Shown: in pieces, positions 38,079-50,041 of the stretch
Layout: every line of letters begins with the position of its first letter
How positions within the stretch are numbered: position 1 is the stretch's first letter
Source: Aphanomyces cochlioides
Taxonomy: Eukaryota; Oomycota; Saprolegniomycetes; Saprolegniales; Verrucalvaceae
DNA length: 64,000 nucleotides
Assembly: GCA_019828595.1 (NCBI GenBank)
Contig: JAHQRK010000014.1
Location: forward strand, 2,108,001-2,172,000
Reading direction: 5' to 3'
Notes under the pieces: model-generated
Seen by the model: only the letters and a program-made list of their open reading frames with translations
Databases searched by the model: none
Told to the model about the DNA's origin: nothing
Program-made: the position numbers and the translations under genes

Positions 38079-39611
38079 ATGGCCAAGACGAACGACCGGC
38101 GATGGAGCTTTGTCCGCGCGTCGGAATTCTTTGGCGGCGATGGAAAACCTGATACGTACGTGATCTTCCCCTCATAAAGATATCTTACGCTGCCGCGTAG
38201 CCTGGATATTCGAGGCATGACGGCCGCGGCAAAAGGTGTCTCGTCCAAACGACAGAAATTCCGCATGAGCGTCGTCAAGAACGGCGTCACGATCTACGGG
38301 TCCAAGCCGTGCCCTAATGGAGAAACTGAACTTGGACATGGTCTTTTGGGACCTTCGGCGTCAACTCCGACGGCAACCGTTTCCGTCCCACTCAAGGACC
38401 GAGAACGCATCTTTATCGAAGACCCCCGCGCGCCTTGTTTGACGATTGACTACGGAAATGACACGTACAAGATGATGCCCTCGATCGAACGATTTTCTGC
38501 ACACACAGGAGTGTGCCAAATTTTGGGCACAAAGCTAATCCGAGGTGGCAAGCATCAAATCGCAGTGGGTGATATCTTGCGCTTCGGTTCCGTCGGTCTC
38601 TTGGTGACGGAAATTGACACAGGACGTCAAGGATCCTCTGATGCATCGCTCTCCCCTGCGGATATCTCGCACTTGACCCAACGTTTGGTGTGTTTGGACG
38701 AAACGCAAGGTGATGTTGACTCTGGAGATGACACAGACGAGGCAAATGGAAACGATGGGTCCCAGTGTGACGATCCTTCGCAACGTTTGAGTGTGACCCG
38801 CAATTCGACCGTGGCAGTTTGCTATGTCTGTTACGACGAATCTGAAGATGACAACCCACTTGTTGCGCCTTGCAAATGCTCTGGTGATACCAAGTACATT
38901 CACGTCAACTGCTTGAAGCGTTGGCACACGAACGGTGACAAGAACGAAATTTGCGCCGTCTTGGACGAAAGCGACGCCCGAACGTGCAGTATTTGCAAGT
39001 CTCCATACCCTTCCCGAATCAAGATCCCATCGACGAACAACTATGTCTCGCTTTTGCCTGACCGTCTTGACGCCCCAAGCATCATGCTTCAAGTGGTCAC
39101 GAAGCATTCCAGCTCGACTTTGAACACGTCAACTCGGTATCAATTGAGTTACAAGACCCTCCTCGGCCTTGAAGGCAACCGACCACTTATGATCGGACGT
39201 TCTTCCCAGTGCGATCTTGTCCTCAAGTACCGCACTGTGAGTACCATCCATGCAGAATTGCACTACAGCAAGGGTGAATGGTTCGTCAAGGATGCCGGCA
39301 GTTCGAACGGCACTCTGCGCTACATCTACCGCCCATTGACTTTGCCATCAAACCAAATGCTTCATGTCAAGTTTGGCCGCACGGTGCTGTCAATCAAACC
39401 AACAAAGAAGCTCCGTTTGCCTTCGCTCTTCGGCATTGGCAAGAACTCGGACCACCACAACGAAGAAGGCGTGCCCCACGATGGAAGTTCTCGCGCCCGA
39501 ACTATCCAAGGCCGCGCCTTGAGCGCCGATGCCATTGATCAGAGCGGCTCCCATGCCATGAACGACGTTGCCCGGCACTTGGATCATTTGGATATCAACG
39601 GTAGAAGTTAA
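38079..39611 (+). CDS. RING-CH (RINGv) protein with FHA domain
   Basis: Exon 1 (38079-38155) and exon 2 (38201-39611), joined across a 45 nt GT..AG intron, encode 495 aa. Residues about 232-296 form a RING-CH finger, C-X2-C-X13-C-X-C-X7-H-X2-C then C-X2-C (CYVC, CKC, HVNC, CSIC). This is the MARCH type of E3 ubiquitin ligase. Residues about 335-425 form an FHA domain with GRSSQCDL, STIHAEL and SSNGT, which in this family binds phosphothreonine. The N-terminal 150 residues, ending DILRFGSVGLLV, resemble a second, diverged FHA fold. No membrane segments are seen, unlike most MARCH ligases. By inference it could be a phospho-guided ubiquitin ligase. The ATG at 38079 is chosen because splicing from it gives an uninterrupted frame. 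Confidence 0.85.
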
Positions 39612-39797
39612 GATTTGCATGTTCGCTTTTATTATAACCATGACGGCCTCATCCTGTTGTTCTTCGTTTGAGTCATTGTGTCTTCCGGTCGTCCGGATAA
39701 ACAACTCATCATCCGGTTAAACTCCTCATTTTGAACTGGTATCCGTAATTTTTCAACCGGACAATTTGTTGTATTATCCGGATAGCATTCAATTGAG

Positions 39798-40779
39798 ATG
39801 GCCGACAAAGCCGCAAGTCGAAAGCGAGCGGAAGCTGCGGCGCTAGCTGCACGAGCAGAAGCGAAGAAACACTTGGAATCGACCGGAACGGGACAATCTC
39901 AGTATGAAATCAAAGGTGTACACCGTCAAGTCGGATATGACATTGATATGGGGGATAATACGCTTCAAGTCGTTGGTCAGAAACGAAAGCATGAAGAATC
40001 TGGGCAGCTCTTGGTGCAAATGGCCATCCCACCAGCAAACAAACCTAAACTTACATCTGTAAAACAATCCAAAGAGTCCACATCCGTCAAGAACGACTTG
40101 AAACCGGGATGGAAAATTGCCATCGACAAGACCAGTGGGGACGTGTACTATTGGAACAAGGTCAGTTCAGATCCATTGACTGAACCAACACGCAGGAATG
40201 TACTAGATTACAAAGGAAACAACATGGGAAAAGCCTTCCATCGTAAGTTCATTCTTGATTGACAATTCAGCTGACAAAATTCCTCGACAGCATCCCCCAC
40301 CAGCAAAAGACGTTTTGCCAGAGTTCAAATCGTGTTGTGGATGAATTTCTCACGGATGCTTGTAGTGGTTGGGAAGAGGCTCAAGATCCCTACTCTGCAG
40401 ACGTCTACTACTGGAATATTCACACACTCAAGACGCAATGGGAACGTCCTGTGTCTCTAGGTGCGGCTTGGGAGTTTCGCACCCAAATTTCTGGACTTTG
40501 ACTTGTAGAGCAAGCGATTAAAGCCAAGTCAAAATTGGATCAATTGCTCGATTCATGTGGCTCGAGTGCCCTTTTTCAAGAGTAAAACCACGTTTGGTTG
40601 GCGGCAGCTCATCGTTTTTATCGTAGCACCTCGGAGGATGCGCAGGATGCGCAATGTAAGTTGACGTGCCGACACAATCCTGTCATTTTACCGTACTTTC
40701 TCGCCTTGTAGACTCGTCTAATCCAGACAATTTGAGCGATAACCCAGCCATGGATGCTGTAGACAAAGATGTCGTTTAG
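39798..40779 (+). CDS. Protein with two WW domains, six exons
   Basis: Exons 39798-40160, 40207-40242, 40304-40460, 40509-40581, 40627-40655 and 40712-40779 give 726 nt, 241 aa. Introns are 45-61 nt, all GT..AG. The first WW domain (about residues 100-133) spans the first intron: GWKIAIDKTSGDVYYWNK then ETTWEKP. The second (about 155-186) has GWEEAQDP, VYYWN and TQWERP. The N terminus is Ala/Lys-rich and probably helical, with a KRKHEE basic patch. The C terminus is acidic. WW domains bind Pro-rich ligands; tandem WW proteins of this size often act in pre-mRNA splicing, but that role is inference. The exon 2-6 boundaries were chosen because they complete the WW consensus and keep the frame. 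Confidence 0.78.
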
Positions 40780-41002
40780 GATTCAGCGATCGAATCTTGA
40801 CGTAATGTTAAATGGCAGAAGAGGGAGATGGATTTGTCGCAGGACGCCAGAATTGTTGTATGGCGAGCCATTCAATTGTGTCACGTCTTTTACTCGAAGG
40901 GCAATTTAATATCTCTTGGATACAAATTTCAAGATAGTGGGAATAAAATGAAAAAAATATCACTCCGCCTATCCTTTAGTCAAAAGTCATTTGGCCATCA
41001 AG
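40780..41002. other. Short intergenic region, promoter of CLC gene
   Basis: About 220 nt between two genes on the same strand. No clear core promoter motif stands out. Confidence 0.35.
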
Positions 41003-43969
41003 ATGGCAGACAGACTGCCCAAGTCGAGTCCTGGCGGCTTGGAAGCCGAAAAAACGCCTCTGCTGTCATCTTCAACCGCGCGAAGTGATCCTGGATTGAG
41101 AGTCCCAGTACCGCCACCCATTACAGTTGCGCGAGTCACTGACACGCCTGCTATTTCAAATCGCGTCCCTTCGGCACGAACTCGTCCTGACGTCTCCAAT
41201 GCATCCAGCACGAGCTCGAGCTCTCCCACCGAGTATGGACAAGCTCCACATCAATTTCGAATTGTTGGTGACTACAATGGTGGAGCTTTGCAATCGGAGC
41301 TCTCTGAAGATGCCCTGTTCCTCCCTGATCAATCCAAACTGGTATTGAAAATGAATCTCACAATGGCCTCACATTTTCCCAGAGCGACCATGAAAAGAAA
41401 CGCAAGGCTCAGCACATGGAATCTTTCGACTATGACTTTTTCGAGTCTCGTGTGAATCAACAACACGACCACGAGCTGGTACGTTGATGAATTTTCATTC
41501 CCAATGGCTAATAAAGTTTTATAGACTGAAGAGGAAATTCACATGCTCAATTTGGGTCGTTGGCTCATGACATTTTGCATTGGTCTGGCCACTGCTGGTG
41601 TTGCGTGCTTTATTGAAAAGTTTACCGAGCTCTTCTCAACGATTCGCTTGACCACGATGGAGCACATGCTTGAAAAGGAACAATCTGGTGAATCTACGTT
41701 TGGTACGTCGATTCTATGGAGCTCTTATCTAATTTGGCTCAGGTACTGCTTACATGGTCTATGCTGGTATTTCCATCGGCTATGTGGCGATTGCGTCCTA
41801 CTGTGTTGCGATTTTGTGTCCAGTTGCTGGTGGCTCGGGAATTTCTGAAATCAAAGCCACACTGAACGGCATCAAGATTCATCGCATTGTTCGCCTCAAA
41901 ACTCTTTTCTGCAAAGCTCTTGGTATTTTATTCTCTGTGTCTGGTGGTCTTCCCGTCGGAAAAGAAGGCCCGATGATTCACAGTGGTGCAATAATTGGTG
42001 CTGGTCTTTCTCAAGGCAAATCATCGTCATTTGGCCTTGACACTTCGTGGACGAAATTCAAGGGCTTCCGTAACGACAAAGAGAAGCGCGATTTTATCAG
42101 CTCTGGTGCTGCTGCTGGTGTCGGAGCTGCTTTTGGAGCTCCGATTGGTGGCGTGTTATTTGCTCTGGAAGAAGGAGCATCGTTCTGGCACCAAAACCTC
42201 ACGTGGAGAACATTTTTCTGTGCCATGGTCTCGGCCTTCGTCTTGAACTTGTGGAGTGCCTTCCAGAATGAAGATTATGGCACTGGTGGTGAAAAGTGGG
42301 GTCACTTGGGCAACCAAACCGGTACTCTGAGCTTCGGATCGTTCAGCTCGGAGAACAAGTCATATGCCATCTGGGATGTGCCGATCTTTCTTGCGATGGG
42401 CATGTTGGGTGGTTTGATGGGTGCCCTTTTTAATCAAGCCAACACGTACTTGACGCTCTTCCGTCGAGCGACGCCAGTTTTGACACACAAGTACGGTCGA
42501 TTCTTGGAGAGTTTGGTCATTTGCTTCATCATGTCCCTCACGTCATTTTGGCTTTCGTATGCGTTTGGTACTTGCTTGCCCCGGGGTGGTCCATATGCCG
42601 ACCATCTCGTCCAATTTTACTGCCCTGCCGGTGAATACAACGACCTAGCGTCGCTCTACACCGTCACTGGTGCACGATCGATCATGCAATTACTTCATCA
42701 CACAAACGGCGAAGCGAGCTTTACGTTTCAATCGCTTTTGGTCTTCTTTTCGTCTTTCTACATAATGGCGTGCTGGACCTATGGTATTGCAGTGCCTTCG
42801 GGCTTATTTGTCCCCAGTTTACTCAGTGGTGCCGCCTACGGCCGTCTTTGGGTCCATGCTCTTGTCTACTTCCACATTCCACATACTGCTCCCGTCGGCA
42901 TGTTTGCGCTCATTGGTGCTGCGTGCATGTTAGGAGGTAGTACGATTTATTCGAACAGCAAACTGATGAAAATCTTTAGGCATGGCTCGAATGACGATCT
43001 CGTTGACTGTCATCATCTTGGAATGCACTGGTGTCATTGAGTGGGGTCTGCCCATTATGGTTTGCCTCATGGCTGCTCGCTGGGTGGTATGTGAGAAGTT
43101 AAAAATGATTCCTCAACTTCGTTTCTGTAGGGTAACAGCTTCAATCATGGTCTGTATGATATTCATATTCACCTCAAGCATTTGCCCTTCCTCGAATTCG
43201 ATCCACCGTTCTATGCACGCTACCTTCGTGTGTACAACATTATGGGATCGCCAGTTCTCTCCCTGCAGCATATCTCCAAGGCTGGTGACATTTACGACGT
43301 CCTCAAACGCACTTGTCACTCTGGCTTTCCCGTCGTGAATGAGCACAATAAATTTTGCGGCATCATTCAGAGGAAACACCTTTGTGTTATGATTCAGCGA
43401 AAGGATTTCAGCCTTCACAAACCTGAACCGTACACGCGAAAACCAGCAGGAGAAGAATCCTTTTTGTACAACGAACAGGTATGCACTGCCAACTCCCTTC
43501 TATTTCTAATGACACATGCAGTATGCTTTGTCGTACCGTGACATCGAATCGACGTATCCTCGGTACCCAAGCATTACTGATATCCGTCTCGATTCAACTG
43601 AACGTGATCTCTGGATGGACTTGACGCCTTATATGAACCCAACTCCCCACACAGTGCAAGATCAGACACCTGTGCCTCGCGCCTTCCGTCTCTTCCGATC
43701 GCTTGGTCTTCGCCATTTGGTACGTCGATGCCAATAGCTTGTTTATTCATTGTCGCCTCTAGGTGGTATTAAATCGCATGAACGAAGTGCAAGGCATCAT
43801 TTCACGTAAGGATCTGACCCCTGAGCATCTCAAGGCCAGCTTGGATGGTCTGAGTGAGGCAGAGAAGATCAAAATTCAAGGCTATTTCACTCGCAACAGC
43901 CGAACGAGCAAATACGAGGACATCGACAAGACGATGCATCGCCTCTCGCGTGTCTCCGACACAGCATAA
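41003..43969 (+). CDS. CLC-family chloride/proton transporter, CLC-7-like
   Basis: Eight exons (41003-41341, 41383-41478, 41525-41702, 41743-42936, 42980-43086, 43131-43478, 43522-43719, 43763-43969) with introns of 40-51 nt give 2667 nt, 888 aa. The family motifs are GGSGISEIK (about residue 234, where GSGIP is usual), [10 protein letters not shown] (about 277, with the gating glutamate), [17 protein letters not shown] and SGLFVPSL. About ten membrane segments follow the CLC order, then two CBS domains at the C terminus. The [10 protein letters not shown] and LEEGASFW signatures resemble animal CLC-6/CLC-7 exchangers of lysosomes and endosomes. A role in vacuolar or endosomal acidification is inferred. 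The gating glutamate favours exchange over pure channel function. The N terminus (about 150 residues) is Ser/Pro-rich and contains a dileucine-like EKTPLL that could sort to vacuoles. Confidence 0.93.
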
Positions 43970-44143
43970 ATCAATTGTAAACTTGAATTTTGATTGGTTG
44001 AAAACGAAACGGACGAGAATACTAGCCAATCGTATTGCAGTAACGTGTCGTCGGGCTGCGATCGAACTGAAACCGCGACTCAATGAAACATCACTGCACT
44101 CTGACGACACATGAAGCGAAGGATAATATCCACAACGATTTAA

Positions 44144-45199
44144 TTACTGTTCGACTGTATTCCACACAAATCCAAGCACATCTAGCTGTTCTCGGCGAGT
44201 TGAGGGCATATCTTGTGCCCTTGTCCTCAAGTTGTTGACAAGCACGCCAAGTTGGATTCCCCAGGTCTCATGGGGCCACTTCATGTCGTCCACTGGGACT
44301 TGGAATACTCGTGGAACAAGGAGATGGCCATGGAGCTGTTTGAATGTGCGCAGAGCATTCAACTTGTCGTCCCACGTCATAGCCATCCTCAGCCCTTCCC
44401 AAACAAAGCCGAGTTCATCTAGCTTAGCTCTTCGATCGACTGGTAATGTTTCAGCTGCAACACGAAGTCGATGCACGACATTGCCGAGAGCCATAGACCA
44501 TGTGGATTCCGGCCATGGACAGGCTGATGGTACTGTAAATGAGATAGGAACTTTGACGTGTCCATTGATTGATCGGTAGGTGATCAAAGCAGCCAATTTG
44601 TCTTCCCAGCCAAGCTTCATTCGAAGGCCATCCCATACAAAGCCCAGTGAGTCCAACTCGTCGCGTCTGTCAGAAGGCATCGTGTCCACGGATCGTCGCA
44701 AAGTTCCAACAACACGACCAAGTTGCATGCCTCGAACTTCGACAGGCCAATGTGTGTTGTCATTTGTTGGCACGACAAACGATTGTGGCACCAAGAGATC
44801 ACCATGAATAATCTTGTACGTCTCGAGTGCGAGGCGGTTGAGTCGCCACTTGTGACCACTGAGATCCCAGACAAAATTGATCTCATCGAGCGCAGCGACA
44901 ACTCCAGCGTCTAGCTTCTGCTTCTTGTATCCAATACGAAAGGCAGATACATCCAATGTGGCTCCACGTAACGAAGCTGGCCAAGGTTCTTCATCGGGTA
45001 CAATAAAAGTCGAGGGCAGGTTTGTGAACGTTGTCTTGGCATTTTCATACTCGAGGCGGGCAATGCGTAGGAGGAGTTGCTGGTTCTCCATTGAAATGCT
45101 TGAAAGCCTAGGCTTCAGCGGCTTTGGACGATTCAATATGTAGGAGAGGCATGCCTTGGAAGGTCTCTTGCCCGCAGTCTTGATCGGTCGAGAGTGCAT
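44144..45199 (-). CDS. Helicase-associated-domain repeat protein
   Basis: This 351 aa protein is made of an N-terminal leader and three full tandem repeats of about 75 residues. Each has the pattern W-x-x-x-L-x-A-L-x-x-[YF], H/NG-H-x-x-V/L-P, W-P, L-G-x-x-V-x-x-L-R, R-x-x-L-D-x-L-G-F-V-W. This is the helicase-associated (HA) repeat, usually found beside DEAD/DEAH helicases in bacteria and in expanded repeat-only proteins of stramenopiles. No helicase domain is present and the molecular role is unknown. I start at the Met at 45199 (MHSRPIK) because the paralogue at 50075 begins at the equivalent point. An in-frame Met at 45286 would add a Cys-rich 29 residues. It converges with the CLC gene, 174 nt apart. 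Confidence 0.82.
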   Translation of the reverse strand: MHSRPIKTAGKRPSKACLSYILNRPKPLKPRLSSISMENQQLLLRIARLEYENAKTTFTNLPSTFIVPDEEPWPASLRGATLDVSAFRIGYKKQKLDAGVVAALDEINFVWDLSGHKWRLNRLALETYKIIHGDLLVPQSFVVPTNDNTHWPVEVRGMQLGRVVGTLRRSVDTMPSDRRDELDSLGFVWDGLRMKLGWEDKLAALITYRSINGHVKVPISFTVPSACPWPESTWSMALGNVVHRLRVAAETLPVDRRAKLDELGFVWEGLRMAMTWDDKLNALRTFKQLHGHLLVPRVFQVPVDDMKWPHETWGIQLGVLVNNLRTRAQDMPSTRREQLDVLGFVWNTVEQ

Positions 45200-46895
45200 T
45201 TTGAACAATGCTACAAGGCAGCATGGGGCACAACGCCAGGAGGACTTTCGCCTACAAAACGACGGCCAAGTGCAGGTTGTCACCATGTATTTGAGCCTAA
45301 AGTCTATTCAATTGGTCGTGTGTCAGTGGTCGTGAGGGTGCAATAAGAGTGAATTATTCCTGGATGTGATATGAGATTTAACATGGATGAGCTCCTATCT
45401 GTGCGGTGATCATGTTGGGCGTTGTGACATTCTCGACGTACAAATCACGACAATCACCGGACAGTATGGTTGTTTTGTTGGCTGATTCAATGTGGGATGT
45501 TGTGTGTCCTGTGATCGTTGAGATGCGAATAGATTGTGTCTTGCCAAGCGGCAAGACGCCACGATTGTCAGATAAGAAGGATGATCAGCGATCTACACCT
45601 TGTTGAATGTCATCTTAGGCTCTGACTGTCGCGCGATGCTTTTCATGGCAATGTTTTCAAACTTTGGCTCAACAACCACCAGGCACACTTGAATGTGCAC
45701 TCCCACTCTTGCATGGCGTTGTTTCAAATCTTCAGTACGTGTGTGGTCGTTGTTGTAACGATACCAACCACCAAGCCTGGACGACAGAGGCCTCAGACCT
45801 TCTGAGGTCTCGAGTCTAGTCATCGAGAGGTTATGTTACTTTGTGATAGAGTTAATCATCTATTTCGAAGCCTTACTGTTAGCCAAGCTATTGAAATGAA
45901 TCTACCGGTAGTGTGTGAGGCTAAGCGTAGTGATTTCGATTGTAGTCGCCACGGCAATGGCTGAAATGGCTGTTTGAAGCGCCAGCTTGTGCGCCAATCA
46001 CCACTGGAGAATGCATTGCTTGATCAACTCGATCAAGTGTTATGTGATAGGTAAAATTGATAATATATTTCCACCTGTGAGCTTGTAGTGGAAGACGCCC
46101 AAAAATGTGTGGGAACGGGAATGTAGGTCGTAGCCGCAAGAAAATTAGAAGGGGTTGAAAAGCTGGATCTTAGGTGGGACCAAGATCAACGCAGACACCC
46201 GAGGCAGCAAGCAAGGTTAATGGAGGGCAAGGTTGGGCAGAAAGTTGGAGTCGGATTCTTCCTTGGAGGCACGTAGGGACAATCGCGTATGCGTGAGACT
46301 TCGGAGGAGGTTGTACTGTGGCCCAAGTACTACGTCTAGCTGCGGCTGATGTTGATGCAGGGCAATGAGGAAAGGTAACAATCGGTGTCGGCTTCTCACG
46401 AGGCAGCCCGCGGAACTCACTAAGCTGTCTTGGACTTGGGTACGCTTCTGGCCACGCCGCAAACTCACAGGATTGGTAAGCGAGGCAAAAAGAAGAGTGA
46501 ATTCAAAGTTAATCTATCCTGGGTTCTTGTTTTGGTTGGTCTGCGCGGCTCACGCTGTTCGAATGTCTTGTTGAGTCGGATGCAACATGCTGTTTGCGCA
46601 AATTGCTTGGTGAAGCAGCTTCATAGCGAAGTCTGGGGGATCTATTCGGTGACCATCTGGTGGAGTCTGACTCCATGTGGTATCCATATCTGACGATATC
46701 TTAGAGTTTGTATGCTTAATGGGGACAGCTGGTTTGCTTGACTAAACCGCGGAATCTCGCCAAGAATGTGGAATCCAAGACATACGGTTCTTACAAGCGC
46801 TGGCCCTTGGCTAGCGAGGGCACCTTGTAGTCATTGTTGGCTTCACTTTTCCGGCATCACAAGCCACCCTGGTCACTTCGAGACACACGGAACGA
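45200..46895. other. Intergenic region, possible LTR-like tail
   Basis: No supported gene. From about 46360 the sequence leads into the gag-like frame at 46896. A 'tggtatcca' near 46678 weakly resembles a tRNA-Met primer binding site, so part of this may be the LTR and leader of a decayed retroelement. I could not find the partner LTR. Confidence 0.3.
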
Positions 46896-47490
46896 GTGAG
46901 CACAACGGATCCCAGTTTGTCTTCGCAACGTCAGTCTCGTATCGCTCGCCGTCATTCCGCGCTGACCAGTGACTCCTCTGATTTTGAAGCTAAACGCCCA
47001 TTGTCTTCTCAAGACCACCTCAGCAAGCCACACCGTGTATCCAAAAGAGTGGCCCAGTCGTCTCAACCACACGCTTCATCGAATTACCCGGCATCCCCAG
47101 AACCTCCAACGGTGCTGCCTGAGGCTTCTTCGCTCCCTTCTAGCGCGCCTTCGTCGATCGGTCGTTCGCCATCTCATGGAGCTGAGTCGCCTGGGAAGAG
47201 ACCGATTCCAGGGATGAGCCGAGGTCCTTCGACTCAGGAGGAATCTGACCTCAGAGCGATAACGAGCCCATGATAGCTGGTCCTGGTCCCTTCAGTGAGG
47301 ATGTAGCCGAAGTGTTGGTCAACCAAGCACGCTATTTGGTCAATCTCGAACGCCAATCTGACATCCATCGGGCTGCCATAGAGAAGTTGATCGAACAAGT
47401 CGGCCGGCTCAATCTTGCGGTGGACCAATTAACGGCTATGGGACGCAACGGCATTTGCGGGGTTTTGGATCTGAGTCTTGTGAGATGTGC
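46896..47490 (+). pseudogene. Retroelement gag-like remnant
   Basis: A Ser/Pro/Arg-rich frame (46896-47273, no ATG at its start) ends in TGA that overlaps the ATG of a second frame (47270 onward) as ATGA. The second frame opens with an amphipathic, coiled-coil-like stretch (AEVLVNQARYLVNLERQ, then AIEKLIEQVGRLNLAV) and loses character after about 47460. A disordered basic N terminus followed by a coiled coil is common in oomycete gag polyproteins. No zinc knuckle, protease or polymerase is present. The inverted helicase-associated-repeat fragment begins 240 nt downstream. The retroelement assignment is an inference. Confidence 0.4.
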
Positions 47491-47584
47491 CTTGAGCCAT
47501 ACGATACGTGTCCCGCGCGTCGTGTGGGCGACCACCGAGATCGGGTCCGAGGGAATCGCCGCAGTGGTTAACTCTGTGGTATGT

Positions 47585-48361
47585 TCACCACCAAGCGTAA
47601 GCATTGCGAGAACTTGGAGTCGACTCGCCCGGCGCGTCTTCAAAGTCGCCATCCCCATCAGCCACCGGGTTGGGGGGTGGAGTCTGATGCTTCCCAGTAG
47701 TTTCAATTTGTTGCGATAATGCTTTTTGAGCGACAAAGCCAGGAGCGACTTGGACATGTCCATGCAAACGATGAAAGGTTTCCAACGCCAAGAGCTTGTC
47801 TTCCCATGAAAACTTGGTCTTGGCCAACGACCACACAAACCCAACTCTGTCCAACTCGGCGCGTTTGTCCGTCGACATGGTCGCTTCCGTCTGTCTCCAT
47901 GAGCCGACAATGCGACCAAGCGGCACTTTCCAAGTCTCGGTGGGCCATTCGACGGAAGATGGCACGACAAAAGCTTGCGGCACCAAGACGTCGCCGTAGA
48001 TGGTCTTGTACACACGGAGAGCTGTCACGTGGACTTGCCACTTGTGTTGTTTGAGATCCCAGACAAAGCCAAGTGCGTCTAGTTGTCGGACAATGTCGTA
48101 GTGGAGTTTGTGTCGTCGGTAGGCTTCACGGTACACTCCAACGTTGATCGTCGTGCCTTGGATGTCGAGTGGAAATGGATGGCACGACGGGACTGAATAG
48201 AGCGTCGGTAAGCACGGCGTCGCGCTCAGCTGGACGACTCGCACGAGGAGCTGTTGGTTGTGTCGTGAGATGCCAGAGTATACTTTGGGTGTGTGGTTGT
48301 CATTGAGCAGAAACGCCAGCGAGAGACGAGCATCTCGTCGCTGTCGGACGTGTTGCGGCAT
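47585..48361 (-). pseudogene. Truncated inverted copy of helicase-associated-repeat gene
   Basis: The first 221 residues are the same as in the gene at 50075-51298 on the opposite strand. After HGHVQVAPGFV (plus-strand position 47731) the sequence switches to an unrelated 37-residue tail ending at TGA 47585. It keeps one full repeat and part of a second, with three of the intact gene's repeat boundaries missing. The frame is open for 258 codons, so a short protein could still be made. I treat it as a truncated duplicate because the junction falls mid-repeat. Confidence 0.75.
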
Positions 48362-48394
48362 GAGTCAAATTGAAAATGAGCCTCGATTCATCTT
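47731..48394 (-). repeat. Left arm of 664 bp inverted duplication
   Basis: It is the reverse complement of 50042-50705. I compared several stretches base by base and found no mismatch. It includes 33 nt upstream of the start codon. The arms are separated by 1647 bp. Confidence 0.9.
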
Positions 48395-50041
48395 TTGAGC
48401 TGTCAAAACTGCGTTGGTTCATTGACTTCCTGCTACTCTGGCGCGATTCCATACAAGATGGCTTCTAATATTACAATAGACGACTGCAGACGGTCGACGA
48501 CTCGAGTGTGGTCGTTGCGATCTTGTGTACATTTTCAAACACGATAAGAATCTACGACCTCGCCACGATTGTGAGGTCTGGCAGTGCTTCCCTAGTTGAC
48601 AACAAGGCCGGAATGAAAGCAACGAGTGGTGTCACGAGTGCACCATTTGACCACGTCGAGAGACTTTGTCTTCTATATGACTTGTTTGAACCCATGGAGG
48701 ATAAACTTGACGACGCCTTCGTGGTGACCGCTCAGTTGTTCAATCAGACAATGCAGGGCACGGATGGCTTGGTCCTCGGAGCACGCAATGGAGGTTTTGT
48801 CCTTCCTCCAAGGCTTTCTCTGGCTTTCCTCGCGGGAATGTATTGGATTGTCAACGAGACAATTGAATAAGTGAGTCCGTCCAACAAGTTGAGACGCCAC
48901 GGGTCACGCCAATTGCACGTTTGAGTGACAGCGACGACATCGCAATGCTTCACAAACGACGAGTCTCCCAACGTCCACACTGTACATTTCCACACACTCT
49001 GAATCGCCAACTCGACAGTCCCGACTGCAGGCTGAATCCCAAGAGCAAGTGGATCAACATGTTCGGTCTTTCCGTCGTTGAGGTCATGAGGCCGTCTGCT
49101 TGACACACCAAGACAATACAACAAGGATAATGCGGGGCTGGTCGTCGTCCCACAACTCCATTGTACTTTGTTCAGTAGTAGATAACTCGAAACCCATGCG
49201 AGTGCATGGTCTGTGTGAATCCAATCATCTCAAGGTTGATTCATCCTTCATATCTCTCTTCCCTCCACTCCGAAGGCTGTTTAGTGCACAAATCCACGTC
49301 GGTCGATTGACAACTCTCCATTGTGAGCTCATGTGTCTATCCCAGATGTCTCGAGCTAATCCTGCAACAACAAAGTCTCGAGTGTGACTGTAGCAACTCG
49401 ACTTGGCATAACTTCAAATCTTGTGTGGCATCGTCGCGTGTCTCTCTTATCACGTCGTCGAAGATTGAAATCTCCAGAGGACGACCATGTACACTGTACA
49501 CCGGAGTTGTTCCTTCAATCAATCGTCAAAGCAAAAGAACGCTCTCGGTGGCACTCTGGCAGTCGTCGCATCTTGTGATTAGAGACTGCCATGCCAACGC
49601 AGTCAGCCCGACGGTTTTCCAGCATGATAGAAGATTCGGCACAGTTTTCACGACGGCGTATTTAAGCAGCGCTTCGATCGTCTCCGTCAAATATACGCCT
49701 TTGTAAAAGCCACACTTCGTCAGCAAGCAAGCTCACATCGCTCTCCATTCGAACGCTGCACTCCATTCAAAAGTCCACGAGTTGGACTCGGAAGATTGGA
49801 CGTCCTTCTTGGCGTTTTTGGCTGTCCAGACTCGAGTTGGTCAGTGCATCGAGTCCTTTGGAGAGTACGTCGTGGATTGTTGCGTCGTCGAGCAGTGATC
49901 TCCTTGTTACAACTGAGACCACGTCCAGTATATCACGCCAAGGGCGAACTCCAGAGTTGAAACATCGACTGTATGGAATCGCGCGATAGTTGGACCAACC
50001 TGTGTACTGATGAGAAGCAAGTCGCCTGCCCTCCTCCTTGC
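48395..50041. other. Spacer between inverted arms, no supported gene
   Basis: Frames such as 48508-48870 plus and 48744-49124 minus overlap on opposite strands and show no family features. The spacer contains the upstream regions of both arms, which diverge immediately beyond the duplication. Confidence 0.4.

Noticed and set aside
38535..39107. 190-codon minus-strand frame
   Set aside because: It lies opposite the RING-CH region of a well-supported gene and has no recognisable features.
46676..46690. tRNA-Met primer binding site
   Set aside because: Only about eight bases match and no matching LTR pair was found.
47332..48015. 227-codon minus-strand frame
   Set aside because: It is a shadow of the truncated inverted copy; the same peptide appears as a shadow at the intact gene.
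48508..48870. 120-codon plus-strand frame in the inverted-repeat spacer
   Set aside because: An equally long frame overlaps on the other strand, and there is no domain or paralogue support.
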